A stretch of DNA of 64,000 bases from Progne subis subis (lineage: Eukaryota; Chordata; Aves; Passeriformes; Hirundinidae). Location of the stretch: positions 697,547 through 761,546 of the forward strand of contig JAKJHU010000106.1 of NCBI GenBank assembly GCA_022316685.1, in the 5' to 3' direction. The first letter of the stretch is position 1; every line of letters starts with the position of its first letter. This document shows positions 17,771-28,400 of this stretch, in pieces. The notes beneath the pieces were generated by a model. That model did not search any database, was not told the origin of the DNA, and worked only from the letters and a program-made list of their open reading frames with translations. A program made the translations under genes and the position numbers.

Positions 17771-18112
17771 AGCGGCGGCGGCGGCGGCGGCACCGGGCGG
17801 CGCGGCGGGAGCAGATCGGGCCGGGTCACCTGACCCGCGCGCGGCACGTGACCGGAACTGCAGCGCCCGGACGGAAGTAACGGAACGCCACTGCTGTCAC
17901 CGCTCCCGCTTATTGGCTGCCTCGTTTGACAGAGGCTGGAGAACTACACACACCATAATGCACCGCGACCAGCACATCAGCGCATTGGCTGTCGTCCCCC
18001 TCTCTTCCGCGTTGTGGGCGGGAATTCTGGGGTCGGGGAAGGCAGAGCCGAGCTCCCATTGGCCAGCGTCGCGCCGCAGCCCGGAAGCGGGCGGAGGGTC
18101 CCGCGTGCCGCC
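17771..18112. promoter_or_regulatory. Shared divergent promoter of ATP6V0B and DPH2
   Basis: Only 342 bases separate the two start codons. Visible elements: GGCACGTGAC at 17843-17852 and GTCACCTGAC at 17825-17834, each close to the CLEAR consensus (GTCACGTGAC) bound by TFEB/MITF factors in V-ATPase promoters. ETS-like cores occur at 17851-17857 and 17872-17878. Inverted CCAAT boxes (ATTGG) lie at 17912, 17984 and 18058. A ZNF143-like element has ACTACA at 17943-17948 and CCATAATGCA at 17953-17962. The block is CpG-rich with no TATA box seen. Factor binding is inferred from motif likeness. Confidence 0.75.
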
Positions 18113-21100
18113 ATGGCCACGGCCTTCAGCAGTGATGGGGAGGCGGCGCTGCGGCGGGAGCTGCGCGCGGCCGTGGCGGCGGCACCGCGGAGCGACCTCG
18201 ATGGCTTCTACGAGATGGGCCGGGCCGCCGCCTTCGTGCGAGATGGCGGGTTCCGCAAGGTGAGTGGGACCGAGGGTGGAGCCGGCCTTGGGCTGCGCGC
18301 CGCCACCTCTCCCGGTGCCTCACAGGATTGTTAGTGTTGGAAGGGACCTCTGGAGATCATCCAGTCCAACCCCCTTTCCAGGGCAGGGTCACCAGAGCAG
18401 GTTATACAGCAACGCGCCCAGGTGCGTTTGGAATGTCTCCCGTGATGGAGATTTCACGACTTCCCTGGGCAGCTGTTCCAGTGCTCGGCCACCGTCGGTG
18501 TAAAGTCCTTACTCATGTTAACATGAAACTTCTTTTGCCTTAGTTTATGGCCACGGCTCCTTCCTCTGTCCTGTGGCTGGGCTCCACTGAAAAGAGTCTG
18601 GCACCGTGTTCTTGGCACCCACCTTTGAGATATTTATATGACCTAATGAGATCCTGTCCTCGTTCCAGGCAGAACAGGGTTAATTTTTGCAGGAGGAGGC
18701 ATGGTCACGACCCAGAGGTTACTCTGTACTACCTCCCATCATTTTTTGGGGACAGGGAAGGGGTCCTCCCTGGGTCCCCTAGTGTGGCACAGTCAGGTGT
18801 TGTCAGAGCCCTGCATCGAGCACTTGTGTGTGAATCATCTGTACATTGTTGTTAATAGTGTCATTGTTACAGTTCGTTTTCTTATTTAATTTGCTGTTTC
18901 CAGTAAATTGCTCTGATCTTTACCTGTGATCTTTATCTTTACCCCCAATTCTCTGCTCCATCCTGCTGTAGAAGGAAGGGGAGAGGAGAGCAAGCGAGTG
19001 GCAGCGTGGTTTGGAGAGGCTCACTGGGAGCACTGAGTTGGAGAATACCATTCCTAAACCACAGCAGATCTCCTGTCTTCTCTTGTCCAGACTAAACGGG
19101 CCCAGCTCCCACAGCCTCTTCTCACAAGAGAGATGCTTCAGACCTCTCATTATCTTTGCGGCCGTGGCTGGACCTTCTCCAGTAGCTCCTTGTCTTTGAT
19201 GTACTGAGGAGCCCAGAACGGGAGACAGTACTCCTGATGTTCCTCACCAGGGCCAAGTAGAAGGGCGGGCTCATCACTCTCAACTTGCTGGCCACACTCT
19301 TCCCAATGGACTCCAGGATCTCACCCCTGTTCCCACCAGGTCGCCCTGCAGTTCCCTGATGAGCTCCTGGCAGATGCAGTGGAAGTGGCAGGCCGGATGG
19401 AGGCAGCAACCGGGGCCCAGATGTACGTGTTAGGAGACACAACGTACGGCAGGTCGGTGTGGGGCTGGGGAGGGTGTCCTGGGACTCCCCTGTGGGCAGG
19501 GAAAGGGCAGTGCCAGTGAGGAGAGAGCGCTGCAGAGCTGACACCGGGTTCTCCTCACAGCTGCTGCGTGGATGAAGTGGCTGCCGAGCACGTGGGTGCT
19601 GAGGCAGTGCTGCACTATGGCCCAGCCTGCCTCAGCCCCTGCAGAAAGCTCCCGGTGCTGCACATCTTTGGGCAGCAGCCCCTGGACATCCGGCGCTGCA
19701 CAGAGGCGTTCCGGGAGCTCTACCCCGAGCAGCAGAGCCGTGTGGTGGTGCTGAGTGATGTGGTCTATGCCCATGCGATGGGTGAGTGCTCCAGGGCAGG
19801 GAAGGGGGGGCTCTGGTGCTGCTCTGAGCTCCGCAGAGCTGCCAGGGTCAGACCAAGCAAGCATTCATTCCCTAGACATTGACAGCTTTGATTTCTGTCT
19901 TCTCCCCTGATCTGTTGCACCTTCTCCACGTCAGGACTGTGGCCAAGTTTTGTTCTCACTCCTCTCTTCTTTCAGGTGAGCTGGAGCAGCAATTGTGCCC
20001 TGAGTACCCAAATGTCATCTTCTCTAGGCTGGTGTGTGGAGACCCTCCTGGCCCTGCAGTGCCTGGGGAGGAGCGGAAGTTTGGTCGCCAGTTCTTGGTG
20101 GAGGCTGCTGGAGGGCTGCAGGACTATGCTATGTTCTATGTGGGAGCTGAGGGCCTTGCCCTTACCAGCTTCATGCTGACCTGGAACTGCTGCCCTTTCA
20201 GCTCCTTCAACCCTGCCACCGGCTGCGGCCGCCGTGAGACCCTCAACGTCAACCGGGCGCTGATGCGCCGCCTGTACCTGGTGGAGCGGGCCCGGGATGC
20301 CAGCGTGGTGGGCATCCTGGTGGGCACCCTTGGTGTGGCGGGCTATCTGACCGTGCTGCAGCACCTCCGGGAGCTGCTGTGCCGGGCCGGCAAGCGCAGC
20401 TACACGCTGGCTGTGGGGAAGCCCAACCCCGCCAAGCTGGCCAACTTCCCGGAGGTGGACATCTTCGTCCTGGTGGCCTGTGCTCAGAACTCCCTGCTGG
20501 ACTCCAGTGACTTCTACCGACCTGTTGTGACCCCCTATGAGCTGGAGCTGGCCTGCAACCCAGCCCGTGAGTGGACGGGGAACTACCTCACAGACTTCCG
20601 AGACCTGCTGCCAGGTAATAGCTAGAGACAGCTGCCCAACACCCTCCCGGGGCACATTCACCCAGCTGCCCTGCCTGTAAGCTGTGGTTGCTCCAGGATA
20701 GGTGGGCCAGGCTAACACTGCTGTTCCCTGACAGGTGCCTGTGCTCATGTTGAGCTCCCACCGCCTGTTCCCGCAGCAGAGGCTGTTCCTGATATCTCAC
20801 TGATCACAGGGAAGATGCGTGCTACCCACCTCTGTGGCCCCCTGACCTCTCAGCTGCCCCCCAGCACCACCCTGGCCTGCAGGGACCAGACACGGGCGCT
20901 CGCAGAGATCAGCCCTGCAGGTTTGTCTTGGTTTCATGGTGGAGCTGAGCCCTGGTACAGGAGCAGCGCCACCCTCTTGCTTTGGTAACAATTCCCCTTC
21001 TCCTCAGCCTCCTTCCTGGAGTCCCGCAGCTGGCGGGGCCTGGAGCAGCAGCTGGGACAGACCCCCATCTCCAAGGCTGTGCAGGGCCGACGAGGGATTG

Positions 21101-21138
21101 CCATTGCCTATGAGGATGAAGGGTGTGAGCAACCCTGA
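18113..21138 (+). CDS. DPH2: Diphthamide biosynthesis protein 2
   Basis: Partner of DPH1 in the iron-sulfur radical enzyme that transfers a 3-amino-3-carboxypropyl group from S-adenosylmethionine to a histidine of elongation factor 2, the first diphthamide step; cytosolic. Six plus-strand exons: 18113-18259, 19340-19452, 19561-19781, 19976-20614, 20735-20920 and 21008-21138. They total 1437 nt, 478 residues, phases consistent, no frame break. The DPH1/DPH2 fold is recognised by YGSCCVDE, with Cys88/Cys89, then GPACLSP with Cys110 and VACAQNS with Cys329; these fit the cysteines known to matter in the family. Intron 1 carries nested transposable elements. The gene is head-to-head with ATP6V0B and tail-to-tail with IPO13. 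Confidence 0.96.
18322..18654 (-). mobile_element. CR1 LINE fragment, 3' part (antisense to DPH2)
   Basis: Plus-strand sequence matches the reverse complement of the avian CR1 3' region, beginning with the typical ttggaagggacct block and continuing through the conserved tract ending near gagatcc. With 19067-19320 it forms one element broken by a later LTR insertion. Identification is from memory of the family consensus. Confidence 0.85.
18655..19066 (+). mobile_element. Solo LTR of an avian endogenous retrovirus
   Basis: A 412-base element starting TGTCC and ending CA, inserted in the CR1. Candidate 5-base target duplications flank it: gatcc at 18650-18654 and gatct at 19067-19071 (one mismatch). 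The start resembles a common avian LTR family with a gttaattttt block, and the end resembles the same family (taaaccaca near the terminus). No internal retroviral coding sequence is present, so it is a recombined solo LTR. Orientation is the same as DPH2. Confidence 0.7.
19067..19320 (-). mobile_element. CR1 LINE fragment, internal part (antisense to DPH2)
   Basis: Continuation of the same CR1 after the LTR: the tract beginning tcttctcttgtccag and the later ctgctggccacactctt block are reverse-complement CR1. CR1-like sequence runs to roughly 20 bases before the acceptor of DPH2 exon 2 (AG at 19338-19339). The right boundary is approximate. Confidence 0.8.
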
Positions 21139-22467
21139 CTGAGCAGCATTAGCACCCAACCAGGAGTGGGGCCATGTGGGAGCCCAGGAATTGCCTCCCA
21201 CTGGGTGTTGGACCTGCTGCCTGCTGCCAGCTGGCACCTTGCTGGATGCAGCCTTGGGTCAGTAATACTGCAGTGGAAGAGCAGGAGTTGCAGGTGTGTT
21301 CAGGAATGCCTGTGGCACCCTGAGACTTGTGGCCAGGGCAGCAGCAGAGCCAGGAGAGACAGGCACTTGGCGCACACCCAGTCTCCATCCAGGGCAGCTT
21401 TGTCTCTACATGTAAAGGTCACAACTCTGAAAGAGCTGACAGTGCTGGGACTTGAGGCTTTTGTGGACTATTGCTGCTAACTAAAGCTGAGGAGGATTTG
21501 TGAATGAACTGTTTTTTAGAATACAACATGGGCTGAGGAGCATGGATGGGTGATACTAGCTGTCCCAAAGTGAAAAATGTATCATGGTGCCCACCTGGGG
21601 AGCAAAGCCCACCTGAGTGTGTCAGCCAGAGGGAACAGAAAACCAGAACTAGGACCTCCAACAGTGAAAGCACAGGCTGGGCTGGGGTACTAAGGCAAGG
21701 GCAGGGCAACTCTGAGCACAGACAAGCCCCTCAGCTGCTCTTAGGAATGGGAATGGGGTGCACACATCCTGTGCTGTAGGGAAGACCCCATGTTTCGCAG
21801 GGGTGGATCCCGGCCCTTGTCATGTGAGGCAGGTCTGTTTATGCTGGGCAAGCAGGACAGACTGATTTTTGCTATCCCTCCCAAAAGCCAGGGAGACACT
21901 GAGGCATCCCAGCCTTGATTTAACCCCCTCCACTCAGTTCTTCCCCAGAGGGAAGAGGCAGGCAAAGTCAGGGCACTGCAATAATGACAGCCACAACATA
22001 GAAATATTCTTAATATAATTAGGTGCAGGGCCTCCCCCCTCCCAACCACACGTACAAACGAGCAGGGGGAAAATCCCCCCCCGCCCAGCCAGCCACTGCT
22101 GCAGGCACAGGGCAGCCTCCCCACTGCGGGGCACAAGCACCCACGGGGAAGGGCTGGGGAGGGGCTGGTAGCCCGGGGATGGGGCAGCCCGTGCTGGGGC
22201 AGTTCTGCCCAGGCTTCCCCTGCCCCACCACCACCTCCTGCAGCCAGCACTCCTGTTCCCTTCGAGGAGGGAGCATGCTGGGGGAAACAAAGATGCTGAC
22301 ACCGAGATGCGGCCACCAAATCTAGCTGAGGAGCGTCCCGAGTGGGTTAATTCTAGGTGGAGGGTTATTCTATGAGCCGTACTGCAGCAGGGCAGGGAGG
22401 ATGGGGATGCTTTTCCTCGTGGGGAAGAGCTGGTCCAGGCTAATCGTCCGCGGTCCTGGCCAGGTGC
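21139..22467. other. DPH2 / IPO13 tail-to-tail interval with both 3' UTRs
   Basis: 1.33 kb between two converging stop codons, so it must hold both 3' UTRs. I see no canonical AATAAA on either strand. A variant AATACA at 21520-21525 could serve DPH2. For IPO13 only AT-rich sequence at about 22003-22022 is a candidate. The two transcripts may overlap. Confidence 0.5.
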
Positions 22468-25400
22468 TCAGTAGTCTGCTGTGTATTCTGTACCATGCAG
22501 CCCTCGGCACAACAAGGTGAACTCCTTCACCATCTCCTTCACTCGCCGCTTGTTCACACGCTCTCTGCTAAGACAGAGGGAGGGGAGAAACGTGAAGTAG
22601 GAGGCCTGCACTGGGCATGCAGGGGTGTCATTCCTGTGGGAAATGTGGGGCACAGCTGCCAGGGCAAGTGGCACACGAACCTGAGGATCTGCTGGCTGAA
22701 GTTTTCCTTCTGCTCTGGAGTTACTCGGGCCGAGGGGAAACCATCCTGTTGCATGGCCTCCTTGATCCAGACACTCAGGAGGCTGAAGCAGTGCTTGTTC
22801 AAGGCAAAGAGGATTTCTGCAAAGTGATCCATGAGGCTGCGGGAAGCCTGGCCGCCGATGCCCTGCCACAGAGCAAACAATGTGCTGAGCCCACATGGTC
22901 ACTCTCCCTGCTCCCACCCATGCCCCTGGCACTGTGGGGATGCTGCTCAGGAACTGGAGCCCGTGCTCCAGCGTCTCACCTCCAGCACTGCCTGCAGCAG
23001 CGCTTTGCCGTTCTCATGCACGACCTGTCCCACCGGGGCAATCTCTCCACAGCGGGGCAGCAGCTCCGTCTGTAACACAGAGGCCAGGCTCTCAGTGCCA
23101 GCACAGGCTGTTGTGCCCACCCTCAACCCCACTCCTGCCTTCCCATCTCTCAGAGGACTCCATGATGGCATGATACTCACAAAAAAGCCACAGGATGCTT
23201 TGACTGTTGGGGCCTCAGGGAAACTTGAGTGAAAGGACACCTGCAGGCAAATATTGCTGAGGTTAGCAGCCAGAAACCCCCTGGCTATCCCAAATCAGCT
23301 CTGTAGTCCCCAGCCCTTGGCTGTTTTGCACCCAGCTCTACAGGAGGAGTAGGCTGGCTTCTCCTCAGGGTGATTTGGACCACATGCCCATCCATGCCCC
23401 CGGTACTCACCACACTGAAACACTGCTTTGACATCCAGGTTGCTACACAGGAAGAGATCCGGTTTCCTTTTCAGAGCCTGCAAGGCACACAGACAGGCAG
23501 CATGAACCCCGCGCTGCAGAGGCAGCCAGGAAGCCTCCAAGGAACCCGGTGCCCCAGACAGCCTCTGCCTGGACACACACTTACCTGAGCACACCCCCAG
23601 GAAAGGGCAGATTCACACAGTACAGCAGGAAACCATCACTTTACCCCTCCCCAAGAATATCGTTCAAACAGCCAGGCAGTTTGCTCCGCCCAGGATCCAC
23701 TGACCCCAGGACCTGAGGATAAGTGCCACAGTGGTGTGCAAACACTCTGACACAGAGGGCTCCACCACCAGAGCAGATTAGGCAGCAGCACTGCTCCTAG
23801 GACAAGGGCAGCCATGCAGGGCTCAGCAGAGACCAGCCACCCGTGTACTTTGTTCTTCTCCTGAAGATGCTGGCATCCCTGGGGTCACAGCAACTGGTTC
23901 AAGCAGTAGCCCCAGACTGCACCAGATGACAGTGAGATGCCAACATTTCTTGGCAGTTCCTGAGCAGCAAGTCTGAGATCAAGAAAGCTTGGGGTTTTTA
24001 ATGCCACACAGTGATTCCACCAGGCTCTGTGCAGGTCAGACACTGCTGCTGGAGACACTCTCAGCTGTGGTACCTTTGTGCAATGACTTAGTCCCCCTGG
24101 TGCTGGCACTGAGCAGTTTCTGGGTGGAAATGTTTCAGCCTGCACCCTCCACTCAATGGGAAGGGTTTCTGACCTGCCTCAGTGAGCCCTGCTCTATTAG
24201 GCAGCCACCTCCATACCCTGACTACCAAACCCACTGCTGCAGAAAAGCACTGGGAATGGCAGCCATGCCTCCTGCCCTGCTGTCACTGCAACACCAGGGA
24301 CAGCACCCACAGCACTGGAGCGGCCCCGCTGTGTGCCTGGAGCTCAGAGAGCAGCACAATGGGGCAGGCAGCCCTTGGGCTGGGCTCTGTGTGGGGCCAC
24401 TGCTGCCCTCTGAGCCTTCTCCCAGGGATAAGAGCAGGGACAGCTCTCAGTCAACAGCACCCAGGACACACAGCCATCTGCCCCTGTGATCTCTGCTTGG
24501 TGCAAAACAGACATAATTCCCACCTGGTCTTCTCCAGGAAAAGTCCAGAGCCATCTGTCCAGTGCAGATGCTGGAAAACAAGAAGCTGAGGAGTAGGTTT
24601 CAGAGTTACCCCATCTCCTTTCTGACCTTTTCTATCAGACACTGCAAAAGAGGATTCAGTTTTGGGCACCGAAGGCATCGCTGTAGCAGCTGGAGATGGC
24701 ACAATTGCAGGGACCTGCTCCCTGCTGGATACAAGCGGAGAGCTTCATGGGGCAACCAGGGGCCACATTATACCTGTGTGTGTATATACAGGCTGTGCAC
24801 CACTGCTCCTGAGGCACTGGCACCAACATCACAAGGTCAGCTGCTGGCTGAGCAGTGGTTTAGCAACACATCCACTCATCGAGGTCGCTGCTGTTCAGCT
24901 GGCCCCACACAGGACAAATGCTTGCAAGAGATATTTTAGTTTTAGCCCTGGGAGACTACTCCTGCTGGGGCCCTACTGTGAGCTCCAGAGCAGGGACTGA
25001 GCCTTTCCTCCAGCAGCAGGTTGCTCAGAGCAGCTGGCTCCCATGATAACCACCCAGCTGCAAGTTCCTCTACCCTGCCCATTCGTGGGTTTTAACCTGA
25101 GTCCTGCATGCTACAAGTGATCCATTTGGCACAAGTCTTCCAATGTGCTCAGGTTTGTACCTACCTGCAGGATGCTTCTCCCAGCCAAACCAGACCTGTT
25201 GTAGGCAGAGCCCCCCAAGCTCTCCTGCAGATTCACTGCAGCATCTGCCCCTCACTCCATCCGTTCCATGGAGAAAAGCATGCCAGTATTAGGACAGCTC
25301 CTTCCCATAGGACACTTAGCAGAGTGCAAGCCCAAGGTAGATCTGGGTACCTATGCACATCTAACGTAAAAAGAGATGCTTTTTACCCCCACAAGATGGG

Positions 25401-28400
25401 GCCTTGTGGAGTTTCTCCTATAAGAACGCAGCACCAGGCAGGTTCAGCTACTCTTTCCCAACACCAGGTATGTCCAGCTGCTCCTTCCTTAGCACCAGGA
25501 ACCCTGCTGCTGCTCCAGGACCTCCTCTTGTCAGCCCATCTTCCTTGTCTCCTGCCAGAGCACCTCTGCCCACGTGGGAGCGTGTCTTCAAATGCTTTCA
25601 AACGTCCCCCCCACATCCTCTGCATGAGCAGCCACTGCAGAGATAGGCACTCGCTCTCCAAGATGAACTGTCCTACAGGACAGCACAGAGGGAACGCTGG
25701 GTTCTTTACAGCAGCTCAGAGTCCACCAGCGGTGTCTTCAGAGCAGGCTCTTCTGTGCCCATTTCTTCACAGGCAGACAGGTGTGGAAGGGACACCCACT
25801 CCTCCAGCAGACAGAGGACAGTGGGGACTGCACCGCCAGTTCCTGCAGCTCTCCAGAACACACAGCCTTAATGTCCAGTACCCAGTCTCTTCCCAGACCC
25901 CACTCCTGGCAGAAAAGAGCCTCTTGCTTTGAAAAGGGTACATAAGGCTAGCCAGGCAGGAGCAGTGAGCCTCAGCAAGGGGATGCTGAACTCACATCCT
26001 CCATGGGATTCTCTGAGTCCGGCTGGAGCAGGTGAGGTGGAGAGCTCAACTGCTGCATGCAGCCTGGACTAGACCGTGAAGGGAGGGAGGTGGGGAATGA
26101 AGCTGGCTGTGCTTGGCCAGGCACTCTGTGCCATCACAGGAGGTGAATCCTGCATCTTCTGCCTGGTGAGGCCCTGCACACGCAGACTGCCCCAAGGATC
26201 TGTCAGGGGAAGTTATCAAAACACTCCCAAGGTCTGTACAAGTGAGAAGTCCTGTTCGGATGGGGTGGATGAGATAGAAAGGCAGACTGGAGAGTCCCAA
26301 AATCCCACCTGCAACCCACAACACATGTGATACCCAGTGTTTCCCTAGAACCTGGCTGGTTTTGCTAGTGCAGACCTGGGTGCAAGCCCCAGCCACCATG
26401 GCCATGTGGTCCTGGGCAAAGGCATTCCAGCTGCATGGGTGGAAGTGAGTCCCACAGCCTCCAGGTGGGATGCTCACCTTGGGCACTGCAGCAGCGATGC
26501 TCTGCACCAATCCCAGCATGCAGCAGAGGAAGGAGGGAGCAGCTGAGAACAGGATGCTGGCACTGCTCTGTGCAGCATTATGACAGACTGGTTATTTTAT
26601 CCTTAGCTTTGAGTAGTATGATACCTTTGTCATGGATCAGCCAGCCGTCATCAAGAGTGGATTGCCAATTAACGTTGTGGCGAAAGGATCAGCTGCAACA
26701 ACTGGGCAGTTCCACGAACTACAACCAAGTCCAAAGATAAACTCAGCAGGAATCCTGTGGCAGAGAGAGATGGTTCCCTGTGTGCTGGCGACAGAGAGCT
26801 GATTATATGCAGGCTTCATGAGCTTCTCCTGAATTACCAGAAGGCAGGGCAGTACCTGCTGGTAGAGCAGGCAGAAATAGTGCCTGCAAGGAGGAATCAG
26901 ACAAACTTGAAACAGGGAAGATATTTCCACCGAGGTGATCAACCACAAAAGCAGATGGTCAAGGAAGTGGGAAAGTCCCCACCGTGACACACTCTTGTGT
27001 CCAAGTTCACTGCTGCTCTGGAAGATGCATTACTTTGCCAAGGGGTCAGCTGGTAGAGCAGGCTGGGTGAAAACACACCTCTTGCCACACAAAAATCTGG
27101 TCTGAAGAGATCTGCAGTTTCCTAGGAGTTTAATCCTCTCATCTACGAATCCTCAACAGCATCACTGCAGGGTACAGTCCTCTGGAAGAGGACAGGCTGG
27201 ACCCATCTCTGCCATCAGACAGCCCTCAAAGTGCTGAGAGCAAGGAGTCAATCAGGAATCCTAAGGCAAATTCTTGATGGGTTTTAAAGCACCTCACTAG
27301 ATCATCAGTCTGTGAGAAGGGTCAGGCCAAGGAAGAGGAAATTTTAAGTTCTATGTGTGAAGAGAGAAGACAGGGATGGGATCCTTTGGTCTCCATGGGG
27401 TTTCAGGAATACAAAGCCCAGGAAAACTACAGGTCTTGAGTGGGTGGTGTCAGGCTGGCAGCATGATGTCAGATGTCTCACAGTGATCCAAGATGGAGAA
27501 CACACAGAGGTAGGAGCCTCTGAGCTGCTCCTGCAGGAGTGTCTCTGAAGGATACCTGGAGATCCACACACATGAGACAGGGCCAGCTGCCAGCACATTG
27601 CCCCAGCATTGCCTGCAGATCCTGCCCACAAGGACAATGTGTAACAAATTCCCAGCACCCTGGATGGGTGGTGTTTGGTCTCACAGTACACCCCACAGAA
27701 GTGCAGCATGGTTGCACTTTTCTCTCCAAGAAAGCACAAATATTCTGTGTCCAGACACAGAGGAGGAACGCAAGCCAGAGAAAAAGTATTTTCCAAAGAA
27801 ACAACAAGTAGCCTTGGGAGAGTCTTTCAGAGTCACCTAGTGCCTTACACCCTGACAGAATCACTTCCACCTACCCTCCAAGAGCAATGGGCTTCTTGGG
27901 TCCTTTCAAGAACTCCATGCAACAACAGCTTCCTATGTGATCTTCCAGTGCTTCCCTGCCCTCTTAGGAAGACTTGCTCCTGCCAGACCTGGATCCTTTA
28001 CCATGATTTCCTCCTGTTATTGATTGTCCCACTCAAGGAGAACAGAAAAGGGTTTTTTACCTACAACTGGCACATACCTTTTATACATTCCAACACTCGT
28101 GCAGCTCCACAGGCTCCCATCAGCTTTTCCTCCCACCATGTGTACAAGGTAGCCATCTTCCCAGATGCTTTTCTCTGTGGTCCCTCATATAAATCTACAG
28201 AAATGTTGTGCCTCAAACTAGGCACAGTGCTCAAATGGAGGTACTGCCAGCAGTGAGGACACCACCAAGAACCTCATGCCAGACCCCATTTACCACCCTC
28301 CCATCATGTTCAAAACCCTCGTTAAAAGGTCACAGCTTCCAAAACCAAAACCAGAGCATAAGTCTGATAGCCTTGATTATGTTACATCTTTCAAGATGAA

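Noticed and set aside
18655..19066. Full-length endogenous provirus
   Set aside because: Only LTR-like sequence is present, with no internal coding region or second LTR.
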